Made by a program: the position numbers and the translations under genes
Shown here: positions 12,603 through 19,730 of the stretch, piece by piece
Layout of the letters: the number at the start of each line of letters is the position of its first letter
How positions within the stretch are numbered: position 1 is the first letter of the stretch
Notes under the pieces: model-generated
Seen by the model: the letters and a program-made list of their open reading frames with translations, nothing else
Databases searched by the model: none
Told to the model about the DNA's origin: nothing
NCBI GenBank assembly: GCA_964427595.1
Contig: CAYRUQ010000022.1
Location: 1-19,730, forward strand
Reading direction: 5' to 3'
Source: Enterosoma sp964427595
Lineage (GTDB): Bacteria > Bacillota_I > Bacilli_A > RFN20 > CAG-288
DNA length: 19,730 nt

Positions 12603-14591
12603 CTACTTAGCTTTTATGTATTTAGGTTTGTACAGAAGCAGAGATGAAGCATATAAGACACAGATGATCATAACTCCGGTATCAGAGACGACACCAGAAA
12701 GCATAGCAAAGCTTCCGAGAGCACCGACTGAGACGAGAATCATAAAGAGGATCTTTATGAAGAGAGCGAAGAGAACAGCAGTATAAACAACTATCATCGT
12801 GCGTTTAGATAAACGCCTGATTTCGGGTAATTTTCTTAAATCATCGTTAGTGATGACGATATCAGCAGCTTCAATAGCGGCATCACTTCCTAAAGCACCC
12901 ATAGCGATTCCAGTGTTACTAGCTAACAAAGAAGGAGAATCGTTGATACCATCACCGACATAAGTCAGTTTTCCATCTTGAGACAGTTCTTTAATCTTAT
13001 TTAATTTGTCCTCAGGAAGAAGATTTCCTAAAGCAGAATCAATACCTAGTTCATCAGCGACTTCGGTGGCGATATTCTGATTATCACCAGATAACATGAC
13101 TAAACTTTCAACCCTTTCATCTCTAAGTGCTTGAAGAGAGGATTTAGCGTCATCTTTAATCTCATCAGCAACGATGAAAGAAGCGAGATAACCATCTTCT
13201 TTACTAGCCAAGTAGAGAACTTTGAAAGGTGTATTTTCTTCTTTATCTATACTGATTGAGTTAGATTCTAATAACTTCTTATTGCCGATAAAGTAGAGTT
13301 TCCCATCTATTTCACCTTGTATGCCATATCCAGGAATATTTAAGAAGTTGTTAACTTCTTTTAGAGGTTGTTTATTAGCTTTGGTGATTGCTGAAGCAAG
13401 AGGATGAGTTGATTTGCTTTCTAATGAACTTGCGATTTGAAGATAAGTGGAATCTACTTCATTTTTAAGGACGAATTCACCCTTGGTGAGAGTGCCGGTT
13501 TTATCAAAGACAAAAGTCTTGCTCTTAGAGATGTTTTCTAGAGCTAGAGAACCTTTGACTAAGATTCCTAAACTGCTAGCTCTACCTAAACCAGAGAAGA
13601 AAGCGATAGGAACAGAGATGACCATCGCACAAGGACAAGAGATGAGAAGTAAGGAGAGAGCACGATAAAGCCAAGTGTATCCACCAAAATCACCTTCCCA
13701 GACAAATCCGCTGGCACCATAACCGATGATGAAGACTAATAAAGCGATAACTAAGACAGCAGGAGTGTAATATTTAGCAAAACGAGTGATGAATTTTTCA
13801 CTTTTTGATTTGTTATGTTCTTCGTTTTGAACGAGATTCATAATCTTAGCTAAAGTTGATTCTTCGTATCTCTTTAAAACAACAGCTTTGATAGTAGAAG
13901 TTAAGTTGATAGCACCAGATAAGAAGGTATCTCCTTCTACTAAATCAAGAGGTAATGACTCGCCATTGATTGATGAATAATCGGCAGAAGTGTGACCACT
14001 GATGATACGACAATCAACAGAGACTTTTTCACCAGGTCTGATTTCAATCACATCATCAACTAGTAACTCTTCAGGTTCTTTTTCAATGATCTCACCATTT
14101 TCACTTATATAGTGAGCATATAAAGGCATGTTATTGATTAAGTTTTTGACAGAGTTTGCTGACTTACCAGTCGCATAATCCTCGAGCATCTCACCAACAA
14201 TGTTGAATAAGACAACTAAGATGGCTTCTGGAAATTCGTTGATACAGAACGCACCGATAGTAGCTATCGCCATCAATGTGTATTCATTGATATAGTTACC
14301 TTCTTTTATCTCATCGATACAGCTTTTTAACAGAGTTCCTAATAGATATAGATAAGTGAGAGTGTAGATGATGAAAGCGATAAAACTATACGAACTAAAG
14401 AAATTACTATCACCAAAGTAAGACCACTCTAGTTCTCCGTAAGTAGGATCAAAATAAGTGAGAGTAAAAGCGATAGCGAGAAGAACTGCACCAACGATGA
14501 GATTTACTAAATTGAAGATGAATTCTTTTTTCTCTTCTTTATCATCATCGTGTTCGTGATGTGAACAACATTTTGAACAAGAACAGGACAT
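12603..14591 (-). CDS. P1B-type (Zn/Cd/Pb) metal-efflux ATPase
   Basis: A 662-residue membrane pump exporting soft divalent metals with ATP. Motifs: actuator NGES (209-212), membrane SCPCAM with CPC at 319-321, phosphorylation site DKTGT (Asp363), HP (396-397), GDGINDSP (546-553), Lys613 in the penultimate helix and Asp637 in SDTG of the last helix. The CPC plus Lys and D-x-G pattern fits the P1B-2 (ZntA/CadA-like) group. There is no N-terminal HMA metal-binding domain. Instead the protein starts with a short Cys/His/Asp-rich tail (MSCSCSKCCSHHEHDDD), and the first membrane helix follows at about residue 25. I chose the ATG at 14591 because GGGGG lies 5 nt upstream. The longer frame begins at an ATG (14639) that lies between the promoter's -35 and -10. 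The operator array at its promoter implies metal-inducible expression through the neighbouring repressor. Confidence 0.95.
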   Translation of the reverse strand: MSCSCSKCCSHHEHDDDKEEKKEFIFNLVNLIVGAVLLAIAFTLTYFDPTYGELEWSYFGDSNFFSSYSFIAFIIYTLTYLYLLGTLLKSCIDEIKEGNYINEYTLMAIATIGAFCINEFPEAILVVLFNIVGEMLEDYATGKSANSVKNLINNMPLYAHYISENGEIIEKEPEELLVDDVIEIRPGEKVSVDCRIISGHTSADYSSINGESLPLDLVEGDTFLSGAINLTSTIKAVVLKRYEESTLAKIMNLVQNEEHNKSKSEKFITRFAKYYTPAVLVIALLVFIIGYGASGFVWEGDFGGYTWLYRALSLLLISCPCAMVISVPIAFFSGLGRASSLGILVKGSLALENISKSKTFVFDKTGTLTKGEFVLKNEVDSTYLQIASSLESKSTHPLASAITKANKQPLKEVNNFLNIPGYGIQGEIDGKLYFIGNKKLLESNSISIDKEENTPFKVLYLASKEDGYLASFIVADEIKDDAKSSLQALRDERVESLVMLSGDNQNIATEVADELGIDSALGNLLPEDKLNKIKELSQDGKLTYVGDGINDSPSLLASNTGIAMGALGSDAAIEAADIVITNDDLRKLPEIRRLSKRTMIVVYTAVLFALFIKILFMILVSVGALGSFAMLSGVVSDTGVMIICVLYASSLLLYKPKYIKAK

Positions 14592-14642
14592 ATGAACCCC
14601 CTTTAATATGAAGTTGCTTTCATATGATAATTTGTTCATATG
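14589..14642. promoter_or_regulatory. Nested dyad operator: four ATATGAA half-sites
   Basis: ATATGAA occurs at 14590-14596 and 14606-14612, and its inverse TTCATAT at 14619-14625 and 14635-14641. Spacings are 9, 6 and 9 bp, and both inverted repeats share one centre (14615.5). The outer pair extends to 9 bp (CATATGAAC/GTTCATATG). The inner pair has the TGAA-N6-TTCA form known for SmtB/CzrA-type operators. The array covers the -10, the predicted start site, the ribosome site and the ATG of the ATPase gene. Binding by the nearby ArsR-like protein is inference. Confidence 0.8.
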
Positions 14643-14652
14643 TTTAAATCAA
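14624..14652 (-). promoter_or_regulatory. Promoter of the metal-efflux ATPase gene
   Basis: Minus-strand -35 TTGATT (14647-14652), a 17-bp spacer and -10 TATCAT (14624-14629). Transcription should start near 14617, inside the inner operator, giving a leader of about 25 nt. The promoter diverges from the pyruvate oxidoreductase gene. Bases 14653-14823 between the two show nothing else I can name. Confidence 0.75.
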
Positions 14653-14823
14653 GAGATATGATTGTCTTTTTTTGAAATTAGAAATTTGGAAACAAAAAGC
14701 CAGACGACTGTTGATTTAAGAATTTTGTGATTTGTAAAAGCTAAAGACGTTCAAATTGGTTTCTATATCCGACTTGATTTTATATGTAAAAGAGAAGAAA
14801 AACTCTCTAGGAAGCCCTTAAAT

Positions 14824-14856
14824 ATAGTTATTTATTTATTAATTATGAACTATAAT
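14824..14856 (+). promoter_or_regulatory. -10 box of nifJ with an overlapping inverted repeat
   Basis: A TATAAT at 14851-14856 lies 41 nt before the nifJ ATG, a plausible -10. The -35 region is poor. TATAGTT (14824-14830) and AACTATA (14848-14854) form a 7-bp inverted repeat with a 17-bp gap covering the promoter. It may be a repressor or activator site, or chance in AT-rich DNA. Confidence 0.4.
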
Positions 14857-14897
14857 TAAAACAGACTGTTTACACACAAATTACATGGAGGAAGTGT

Positions 14898-17800
14898 ATG
14901 GAAAAAGAGAAGTTCTCATTCATGTCCGTCGATGGTAACACTGCGGCTGCGATGGGATCCTACAAGTTCAGCGAAGTCGCTGCCATTTACCCGATCACAC
15001 CTTCTAGCCCGATGGCTGAGCATGTTGATGAGTATGCTGCTCAAGGCAAGAAGAATGTTTTCGGCGACGTGGTCAAAGTCGTCGAGATGCAGTCAGAAGC
15101 TGGTGCTTCTGGTGCCGTACATGGTGCTCTTCAAGGTGGATCATTAGCCACCACTTACACAGCTTCTCAAGGCCTTTTATTGATGATTCCTAACATCTAT
15201 AAATGGGTCGGTGAAGAATTACCTGCTGTTTTACATGTTGCTGCTAGATCATTAGCATCCCGTTCCTTATCCATCTTCGGAGATCAAGGAGATGTATATG
15301 CAGTCAGACAGACTGGAGCTTGTATGCTTTGCTCTGACTCCGTTCAAGAAGTTGCCGATTTAGCCCCTTTAGCTCATCTCATCGCTATCAAAGGTTCCAC
15401 TCCTGTCGTCCACTACTTCGATGGTTTTAGAACCTCTCACGAGATTCAAAATGTCGAGTTTGTTAATGATGATTGGTGGAAGTCCCAGCTTGATACAAAC
15501 GCTGTCACTAATTTTAAAGCTAAGGCTTTGAATCCTCATGGGCATGCTGTCACTAAGGGTGGCGCTGAAAACGATGATATCTGCTTCCAAGGCCGTGAAG
15601 CTCAAAACCTTCATGAGAATCATATCGTCGATGTCGCTTGCCATTACTTTGAAGAACTTTCAAAGGTGACTAATCGTCCTTATGCACCTTTCGTTTATTA
15701 CGGAGATCCTGAGGCCACTAAGATCATCATCGCTATGGGTTCCGTCACTGAAACCTGCCTTGAGGTCGTTGAGGACTTACTTAAGAAAGGTCAGAAAGTC
15801 GGTTTGATCAAAGTCCATCTTTATCGTCCTTTCTCTGTTTCTCACTTGATCAAATCTATCCCTCAGAGCGTCAAGAAGATCGCTGTTCTTGATAGAACCA
15901 AAGAACCCGGCTCTGATGGTGAGCCTCTCTATCTTGATGTCCTCGCTGCTTTAAAGCAAGGAAAGAGAGAAGATATCACTGTCATCGGTGGTAGATATGG
16001 AATCTCTTCTAGAGATACTCAACCTAAGCACATCAAAGCCGTCTTTGATTTCTTAGATGCTCAAAAAGTTTGGACCGGCTTCACCGTCGGTATCGATGAT
16101 GATGTCACCCATCTTTCTATTCAAGTTGATAGCACTTATCACATCAACCATGATTACACTTCCTGTTTATTCTATGGTTTAGGTTCTGATGGTACCGTCT
16201 CCGCTAATAAGTCTTCCGTCAAGATCATCGGTGATGAGACCCATCAATATGCCCAAGCTTACTTCGCTTATGATTCTCGTAAAGCTGGTGGAGTCACACG
16301 CTCTCACCTAAGATTCGGTAAGTCTCCTATCCACTCTACTTACTATGTTGAGAACGCCGACTTCATCTCTTGTTCTCTTGATTCTTATGTCTTCAAGTTC
16401 GACATGCTCAAGAACCTCAAGAATGGTGGTACTTTCCTTCTCAACACTGATATGAGTGATGAAGAGCTTGAGAAGAATCTTCCTAACAGACTCAAGAAAC
16501 AGCTCGCTGATAAACACGCTAAGTTCTATGTCATCGATGCTAATAAGATCGCTTTAAGCATCGGTATGGGCCGTCATACCAACACCATCCTCCAAGCTTC
16601 CTTCTTCTATCTCAACCAACAGATCATGCCTTATGAAGAAGCTAAGAACTGGATGAAGAAGTTCGCTGAGAAATCCTATGGCAAGAAGGGCCAGGATGTC
16701 GTCAACATGAACTACACCGCCATCGATCAAGGAACCGAAGGATTAAGAGAGATTTCTGTCAATCCTGAATGGTCTTCATTAAGAGTCAACAATAATGTTC
16801 AACTCACTGGCGATGATTACTGGGATAGTTATGTCGCTTTGATCAACGATCTTGAAGGTTATAGCATCCCCGTTTCCACTTTCCGTAAATGGGAACTTGA
16901 AGATGGTACGATGAGAAACAACATCACCTATCAGGAGAAGAGATCAATCGCTGATCGTGTTCCTGTCTGGGATAAAGAAAATTGCATCCAATGTAACCAA
17001 TGTGCCTTCGTCTGTCCTCATGCTACCATTCGTCCTTTCCTCCTCGATGATGAAGATCTCGCTAAACTTCCTGAAGATGAAAGAGCTGATGTCTTACCCG
17101 CATTAGGCGGACCTAATGTCAAAGGACTTTATTTCCGCATTCAAGTCTCACCGATGAACTGCGTCGGTTGTGCACTCTGTGTCAACCAGTGCCCTGGTAA
17201 GATGACTCCTAAAAAGGATGAAGAAGGAAATGTCCTTAAGGATGAAAATGGTAAGACCATCATGGAGAACCATAAAGCTCTCACGATGGCTGAAGCCAAG
17301 AGCCAATTCCATCATGACAAAGCTGCTGATATCCTTTACAAACAGATTAAACCTAAGACTGGTTTCTTCCCTGCTGGAACCCTAAAGGAAGTCGCCTTCT
17401 ATAAACCTTATCAAGAAGTCTCTGGAGCTTGCGCAGGTTGTGGAGAGACACCTTATTACCGCTTAGCATCTCAACTCTTCGGTAAAGATATGTTAGTTGC
17501 TAATGCCACTGGTTGCTCTTCCATCTACAATGGTTCTACTCCTCTCACTCCCTTCATCACTGATGAGTGCAACAATGGTATCGCCTGGGCTAACTCTCTC
17601 TTCGAAGACAATGCTGAATATGGTTATGGTATGCGTGTTGCTACTGACTATAAACTCGCTCAAATTTGCAATATCATCACCGCTAACCTCGATGATGTTG
17701 AACCTGAACTTAAGGATGTTCTCACTGATTACACTGCCAACATCAAGAACAGAGATCATGTCAGAGAAATCCTACCTCGCCTCATTCAATTAGTTGAACA

Positions 17801-18512
17801 ATCCTCTTGTGTCGGAATCAAAGCTCTCTTACCTTTGAAGAACGATCTCTTAGATAAGTCTGTTTGGATCGTCGGTGGTGATGGTTGGGCTTATGATATC
17901 GGTTATGGAGGACTTGATCACGTCTTAGCTACTGAAGATGATGTCAACATCTTAGTCTTAGATACTGAAGTCTACTCCAACACCGGTGGACAACTCTCTA
18001 AATCTTCTCAAACTGGTCAAATCGCTAAATTCGCTGCTTCTGGTAAGAAAACTGCTAAGAAGAATCTCGCATTGATGGCTATGACTTATGATCATGTCTA
18101 TGTCGCTCAAGTGGCCTTAGGTTCTAATCCTGCTCATGCTATCAAAGCCTTCAAGGAAGCTGAAAGCTACAACGGACCTTCCATCGTCATCTGCTATGCA
18201 CCTTGCTTAGAACATGGTATTAAGGGTGGTCTTTCTAACTCCATCAGACAAGAGAAATTAGCTGTTGATTGCGGATACTTCCTCACCTTCACTTATGATC
18301 CTCGTTTGCTTGATACTGATAAATCACCTCTCACTATGACTTGCAAACCTGACTTCAGTAAGTTCCGTGACTTCGTTATGACTCAAACTAGATATTCACA
18401 GCTCTTCAGAATCAATCCCGATCACGCTGAAGAACTTCTTAACAAGTCTGAGAAATATGCTCAGAGAAGATATCACGATATCCTTAGATATGGTGGTCTC
18501 GATCACGATTAA
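14898..18512 (+). CDS. nifJ: Pyruvate:ferredoxin (flavodoxin) oxidoreductase, single-chain
   Basis: Oxidises pyruvate with CoA to acetyl-CoA and CO2, reducing ferredoxin or flavodoxin; oxygen-sensitive and central to anaerobic energy metabolism. The 1204 residues give the full homodimeric type. The N-terminal pyruvate/TPP domain has AAIYPITPSSPMAE. A middle ferredoxin-like domain has two [4Fe-4S] motifs: Cys696/699/702/706 (CIQCNQCAFVCP) and Cys755/758/761/765 (CVGCALCVNQC). The C-terminal TPP domain has ACAGCGETPY, which supplies part of the third cluster, and GDGWAYDIGYGG (from 994) through YSNTGGQ. GGAGG lies 6 nt before the ATG. The codons favour C-ending forms (ATC, GTC, TTC) more than the neighbours, as expected for high expression. 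It is monocistronic, ending in a strong terminator. Confidence 0.98.
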   Translation: MEKEKFSFMSVDGNTAAAMGSYKFSEVAAIYPITPSSPMAEHVDEYAAQGKKNVFGDVVKVVEMQSEAGASGAVHGALQGGSLATTYTASQGLLLMIPNIYKWVGEELPAVLHVAARSLASRSLSIFGDQGDVYAVRQTGACMLCSDSVQEVADLAPLAHLIAIKGSTPVVHYFDGFRTSHEIQNVEFVNDDWWKSQLDTNAVTNFKAKALNPHGHAVTKGGAENDDICFQGREAQNLHENHIVDVACHYFEELSKVTNRPYAPFVYYGDPEATKIIIAMGSVTETCLEVVEDLLKKGQKVGLIKVHLYRPFSVSHLIKSIPQSVKKIAVLDRTKEPGSDGEPLYLDVLAALKQGKREDITVIGGRYGISSRDTQPKHIKAVFDFLDAQKVWTGFTVGIDDDVTHLSIQVDSTYHINHDYTSCLFYGLGSDGTVSANKSSVKIIGDETHQYAQAYFAYDSRKAGGVTRSHLRFGKSPIHSTYYVENADFISCSLDSYVFKFDMLKNLKNGGTFLLNTDMSDEELEKNLPNRLKKQLADKHAKFYVIDANKIALSIGMGRHTNTILQASFFYLNQQIMPYEEAKNWMKKFAEKSYGKKGQDVVNMNYTAIDQGTEGLREISVNPEWSSLRVNNNVQLTGDDYWDSYVALINDLEGYSIPVSTFRKWELEDGTMRNNITYQEKRSIADRVPVWDKENCIQCNQCAFVCPHATIRPFLLDDEDLAKLPEDERADVLPALGGPNVKGLYFRIQVSPMNCVGCALCVNQCPGKMTPKKDEEGNVLKDENGKTIMENHKALTMAEAKSQFHHDKAADILYKQIKPKTGFFPAGTLKEVAFYKPYQEVSGACAGCGETPYYRLASQLFGKDMLVANATGCSSIYNGSTPLTPFITDECNNGIAWANSLFEDNAEYGYGMRVATDYKLAQICNIITANLDDVEPELKDVLTDYTANIKNRDHVREILPRLIQLVEQSSCVGIKALLPLKNDLLDKSVWIVGGDGWAYDIGYGGLDHVLATEDDVNILVLDTEVYSNTGGQLSKSSQTGQIAKFAASGKKTAKKNLALMAMTYDHVYVAQVALGSNPAHAIKAFKEAESYNGPSIVICYAPCLEHGIKGGLSNSIRQEKLAVDCGYFLTFTYDPRLLDTDKSPLTMTCKPDFSKFRDFVMTQTRYSQLFRINPDHAEELLNKSEKYAQRRYHDILRYGGLDHD

Positions 18513-18545
18513 TCTTTCTACTTACTGATTTAAACTAAAAATTAA

Positions 18546-18581
18546 GCTGCTACATAACTGGGGCTATGTAGCGGCTTTTTT
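18546..18581 (+). terminator. nifJ terminator
   Basis: The stem GCTGCTACATA (18546-18556) pairs with TATGTAGCGGC (18565-18575) through one G-U pair, with an 8-nt loop and six T following. It lies 33 nt after the nifJ stop. Confidence 0.9.
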
Positions 18582-18654
18582 GTTGGTTGGTAGGTTATTT
18601 GATATTCTATTAACAGACACATTTGATACCACTGTAAAAGGAGGGTTAATACTT

Positions 18655-18864
18655 ATGACATTTAAGAAATTATTTTCTTTTGCCAGTACTCTATTGATCT
18701 CCGGTTCTATATTGCTTGCCGGTGGAGCTATCGCATCACCTCTTGAGACAACCAGTTTTGGGCTTGCAGACATCGTTTTAATCGTTGCTTTTATCTTTCT
18801 TATCGTCGGTCTAGTCTCATTGATAGTTTCTCTTTGTTTAAAGGAAAAGAACAATCAAGAATAA
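18655..18864 (+). CDS. Small membrane protein of unknown function (69 residues)
   Basis: MTFKKLFSFASTLLISG begins a first hydrophobic segment at about residues 8-27. A second, at about 40-63, is rich in Ile/Val/Leu, and the protein ends in a Lys/Glu/Asn tail, giving a two-helix hairpin topology. The ATG at 18655 follows a strong AAAGGAGGG by 9 nt, so this start is preferred over the longer frame that opens inside the nifJ terminator. I recognise no family. It has its own downstream terminator and no close partner gene. The first segment could also be read as a signal peptide, but the ASP after AIA is a weak cleavage site. Confidence 0.72.
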   Translation: MTFKKLFSFASTLLISGSILLAGGAIASPLETTSFGLADIVLIVAFIFLIVGLVSLIVSLCLKEKNNQE

Positions 18865-18899
18865 AGGGCTGTAGTTGCAAGACGATAATTTGTGATTTT

Positions 18900-18936
18900 A
18901 AAACTTCCGTAGTGAATTTTTGTTACGGGAGTTTTT
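18900..18936 (+). terminator. Terminator after the small membrane protein gene
   Basis: AAAACTTCCGTA (18900-18911) pairs with TACGGGAGTTTT (18924-18935), 12 bp with one G-U pair, and ends in a T run. It lies 35 nt past the stop of the 69-residue gene. Confidence 0.8.
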
Positions 18937-19073
18937 AGTTGATATTTTAAGACCTTGTAGAAATTTAAGTGTTTAATTATGAAAGGAGTTAGACAAACAA
19001 ATACCAATCTCATAACAATAGAGAGTTTTACAAGAATTATGTGTTTTAAGCTGTAACTCTTTATGTGTATGTT

Positions 19074-19101
19074 TATCTATCAGGTCATGACCTGATAGAT
19101 A
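19074..19101. repeat. Perfect 28-bp palindrome downstream of the transposase
   Basis: Half-site TATCTATCAGGTCA followed directly by its reverse complement, with no unpaired spacer. It lies 10 bp past the transposase stop, inside the predicted IS. No U tract follows on the minus strand, so it is not a standard terminator. It may act as a 3' hairpin for the transposase mRNA, block incoming transcription, or be a protein-binding site. Confidence 0.85.
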
Positions 19102-19111
19102 CAGAACTCTT

Positions 19112-19730
19112 TTACGCTATTGAGTTATCAAAGTATTGTTCTCTTTCGTTTTCCTCCATTTCACTGATGTTTTTGATTAGTCTTGATTGTCTGTTATAAC
19201 GCTCACATATATCTGCGATGATTATGAACGCACTATTTTCACTATTCATCAGTACTCTTTTTCGTATCTCTCTTTTCAGCTTTGAATTGAATGACTCTAT
19301 CGGGTTTGTTGTATATAAGCATTTACGGATGGCTTTCGGATAATGCAAGAAGGTGAACAGATTTTCTTTTTCGATTAGCTTTCTCATCGTTCTTGGGTAG
19401 ATGTTTGCCCACTTAGTTACCATTCTGTTAATCACTTGTTTTGCTTCTGTTTCATCCTTTACTTTCCAAAGAAACTTGAAGTCGTTTGCTATCTCTTGTC
19501 TATCACTTTTTCTAACATCATTAGTCAGGTTTCTTAAGACATGAATTAAGCATGTTTGCAGTTCGGCTTTAGGATAGATTTCTCTGATCACCTCTGGCAT
19601 ATGATTAAGACCATCTGTGATGAATAGAGAAGGGTTTTTAAGACCTCGTTGTTGAAGGTCTATAAGCATCTCTTTCCACGACCTTGCTCCCTCATTAGCT
19701 GTGAAGGAAAAACCTAATATATGGCGTTTC
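19112..19730 (-). CDS. IS256-family (mutator-type) transposase, N-terminus beyond window
   Basis: The reading frame continues past the ATG at 19669 to the window edge with family-typical residues (KRHILGFSFTANEGARSWKE), so about the last 206 codons are visible. The DDE catalytic core is recognisable: the second Asp in SLFITDGLNHMPE, the C-x2-H signature in QTCLIHVLRN, and the catalytic Glu in YTTNPIESFNSKLKREI. The first Asp lies outside the window. The enzyme performs copy-out transposition through a circular intermediate in this family. The visible part is uninterrupted, so the copy may be active. Confidence 0.93.
   Translation of the reverse strand, partial: KRHILGFSFTANEGARSWKEMLIDLQQRGLKNPSLFITDGLNHMPEVIREIYPKAELQTCLIHVLRNLTNDVRKSDRQEIANDFKFLWKVKDETEAKQVINRMVTKWANIYPRTMRKLIEKENLFTFLHYPKAIRKCLYTTNPIESFNSKLKREIRKRVLMNSENSAFIIIADICERYNRQSRLIKNISEMEENEREQYFDNSIA

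Larger units (their letters stand above)
19021..19730 (-). mobile_element. IS256-family insertion sequence, 3' part (runs off the window)
   Basis: The transposase at 19112 onward identifies the family. The probable terminal inverted repeat begins near 19021 (GAGAGTTTTACAAGAATTAT), which resembles the G-A-G...TTTTACA-type ends of this family. The adjoining 8-9 bases (AATAACAATA region) could be the target duplication. The opposite end is outside the window, so neither repeat nor duplication can be confirmed. The exact boundary is an estimate. Confidence 0.6.

Noticed and set aside
14592..14639. 16-codon longer start for the metal ATPase
   Set aside because: That ATG lies between the -35 and -10 boxes, and the internal ATG at 14591 has a strong GGGGG ribosome site.
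18580..18654. 25-codon longer start for the small membrane protein
   Set aside because: It would begin inside the nifJ terminator T run; AAAGGAGGG clearly serves the ATG at 18655.
18974..19056. Short ORF MKGVRQTNTNLITI... across the IS boundary
   Set aside because: Only about 25 codons, no ribosome site before its ATG, and it crosses the predicted IS end.

Overview
The window looks like chromosomal DNA from an anaerobic, low-GC member of the Bacillota, probably a Bacilli/Erysipelotrichia-like or Tenericutes-adjacent lineage. Supporting signs are the yaaA-recF-gyrB-gyrA cluster, an rpmG-secE-nusG operon, strong GGAGG-type ribosome sites, TATAAT/TTGATT promoters, and a single-chain pyruvate:ferredoxin oxidoreductase with its own strong translation start. 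TGA is used as stop (gyrB, recF, secE and rpmG all end in TGA), so this is not a TGA=Trp mollicute. The lineage call is inference.

Layout. Bases 1-1378 hold a restriction-modification-like pair: the last 51 codons of an unidentified + strand gene, possibly the endonuclease, converge on and overlap a complete C5-cytosine DNA methyltransferase. Bases 1492-2801 carry rpmG-secE-nusG, with ATGA overlaps at both junctions, a good promoter and a terminator. Bases 2964-5364 hold serS and a degenerate GT-B glycosyltransferase-like gene whose promoter predicts a leaderless mRNA. Bases 5421-11557 are a yaaA-recF-gyrB-gyrA operon ending in a perfect palindromic terminator. An AT-rich stretch with at most one doubtful ORF follows. 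Bases 12094-14652 contain an ArsR/SmtB-type regulator and a P1B-type Zn/Cd/Pb-efflux ATPase, arranged tail to tail. Bases 14824-18581 hold the pyruvate:ferredoxin oxidoreductase gene (nifJ). A 69-residue two-helix membrane protein comes next, and the window ends inside an IS256-family insertion sequence.

Functionally this is mostly housekeeping: ribosome and secretion, tRNA charging, DNA topology and repair, and anaerobic pyruvate oxidation. Three accessory pieces are added: restriction-modification, metal efflux and an IS.

The two most notable signals are these. First, four copies of the heptamer ATATGAA form two nested inverted repeats with one common centre over the metal-ATPase promoter, and one half-site contains the start codon. 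This is a candidate operator for the nearby ArsR protein. Second, both gyrase subunits carry unusual residues at the classic quinolone-contact positions: GyrA Asn-Ala...Leu in place of Asp-Ser...Asp, and GyrB Asn in place of Asp. I saw no CRISPR array, tRNA or rRNA, and no wholly new multi-gene system.
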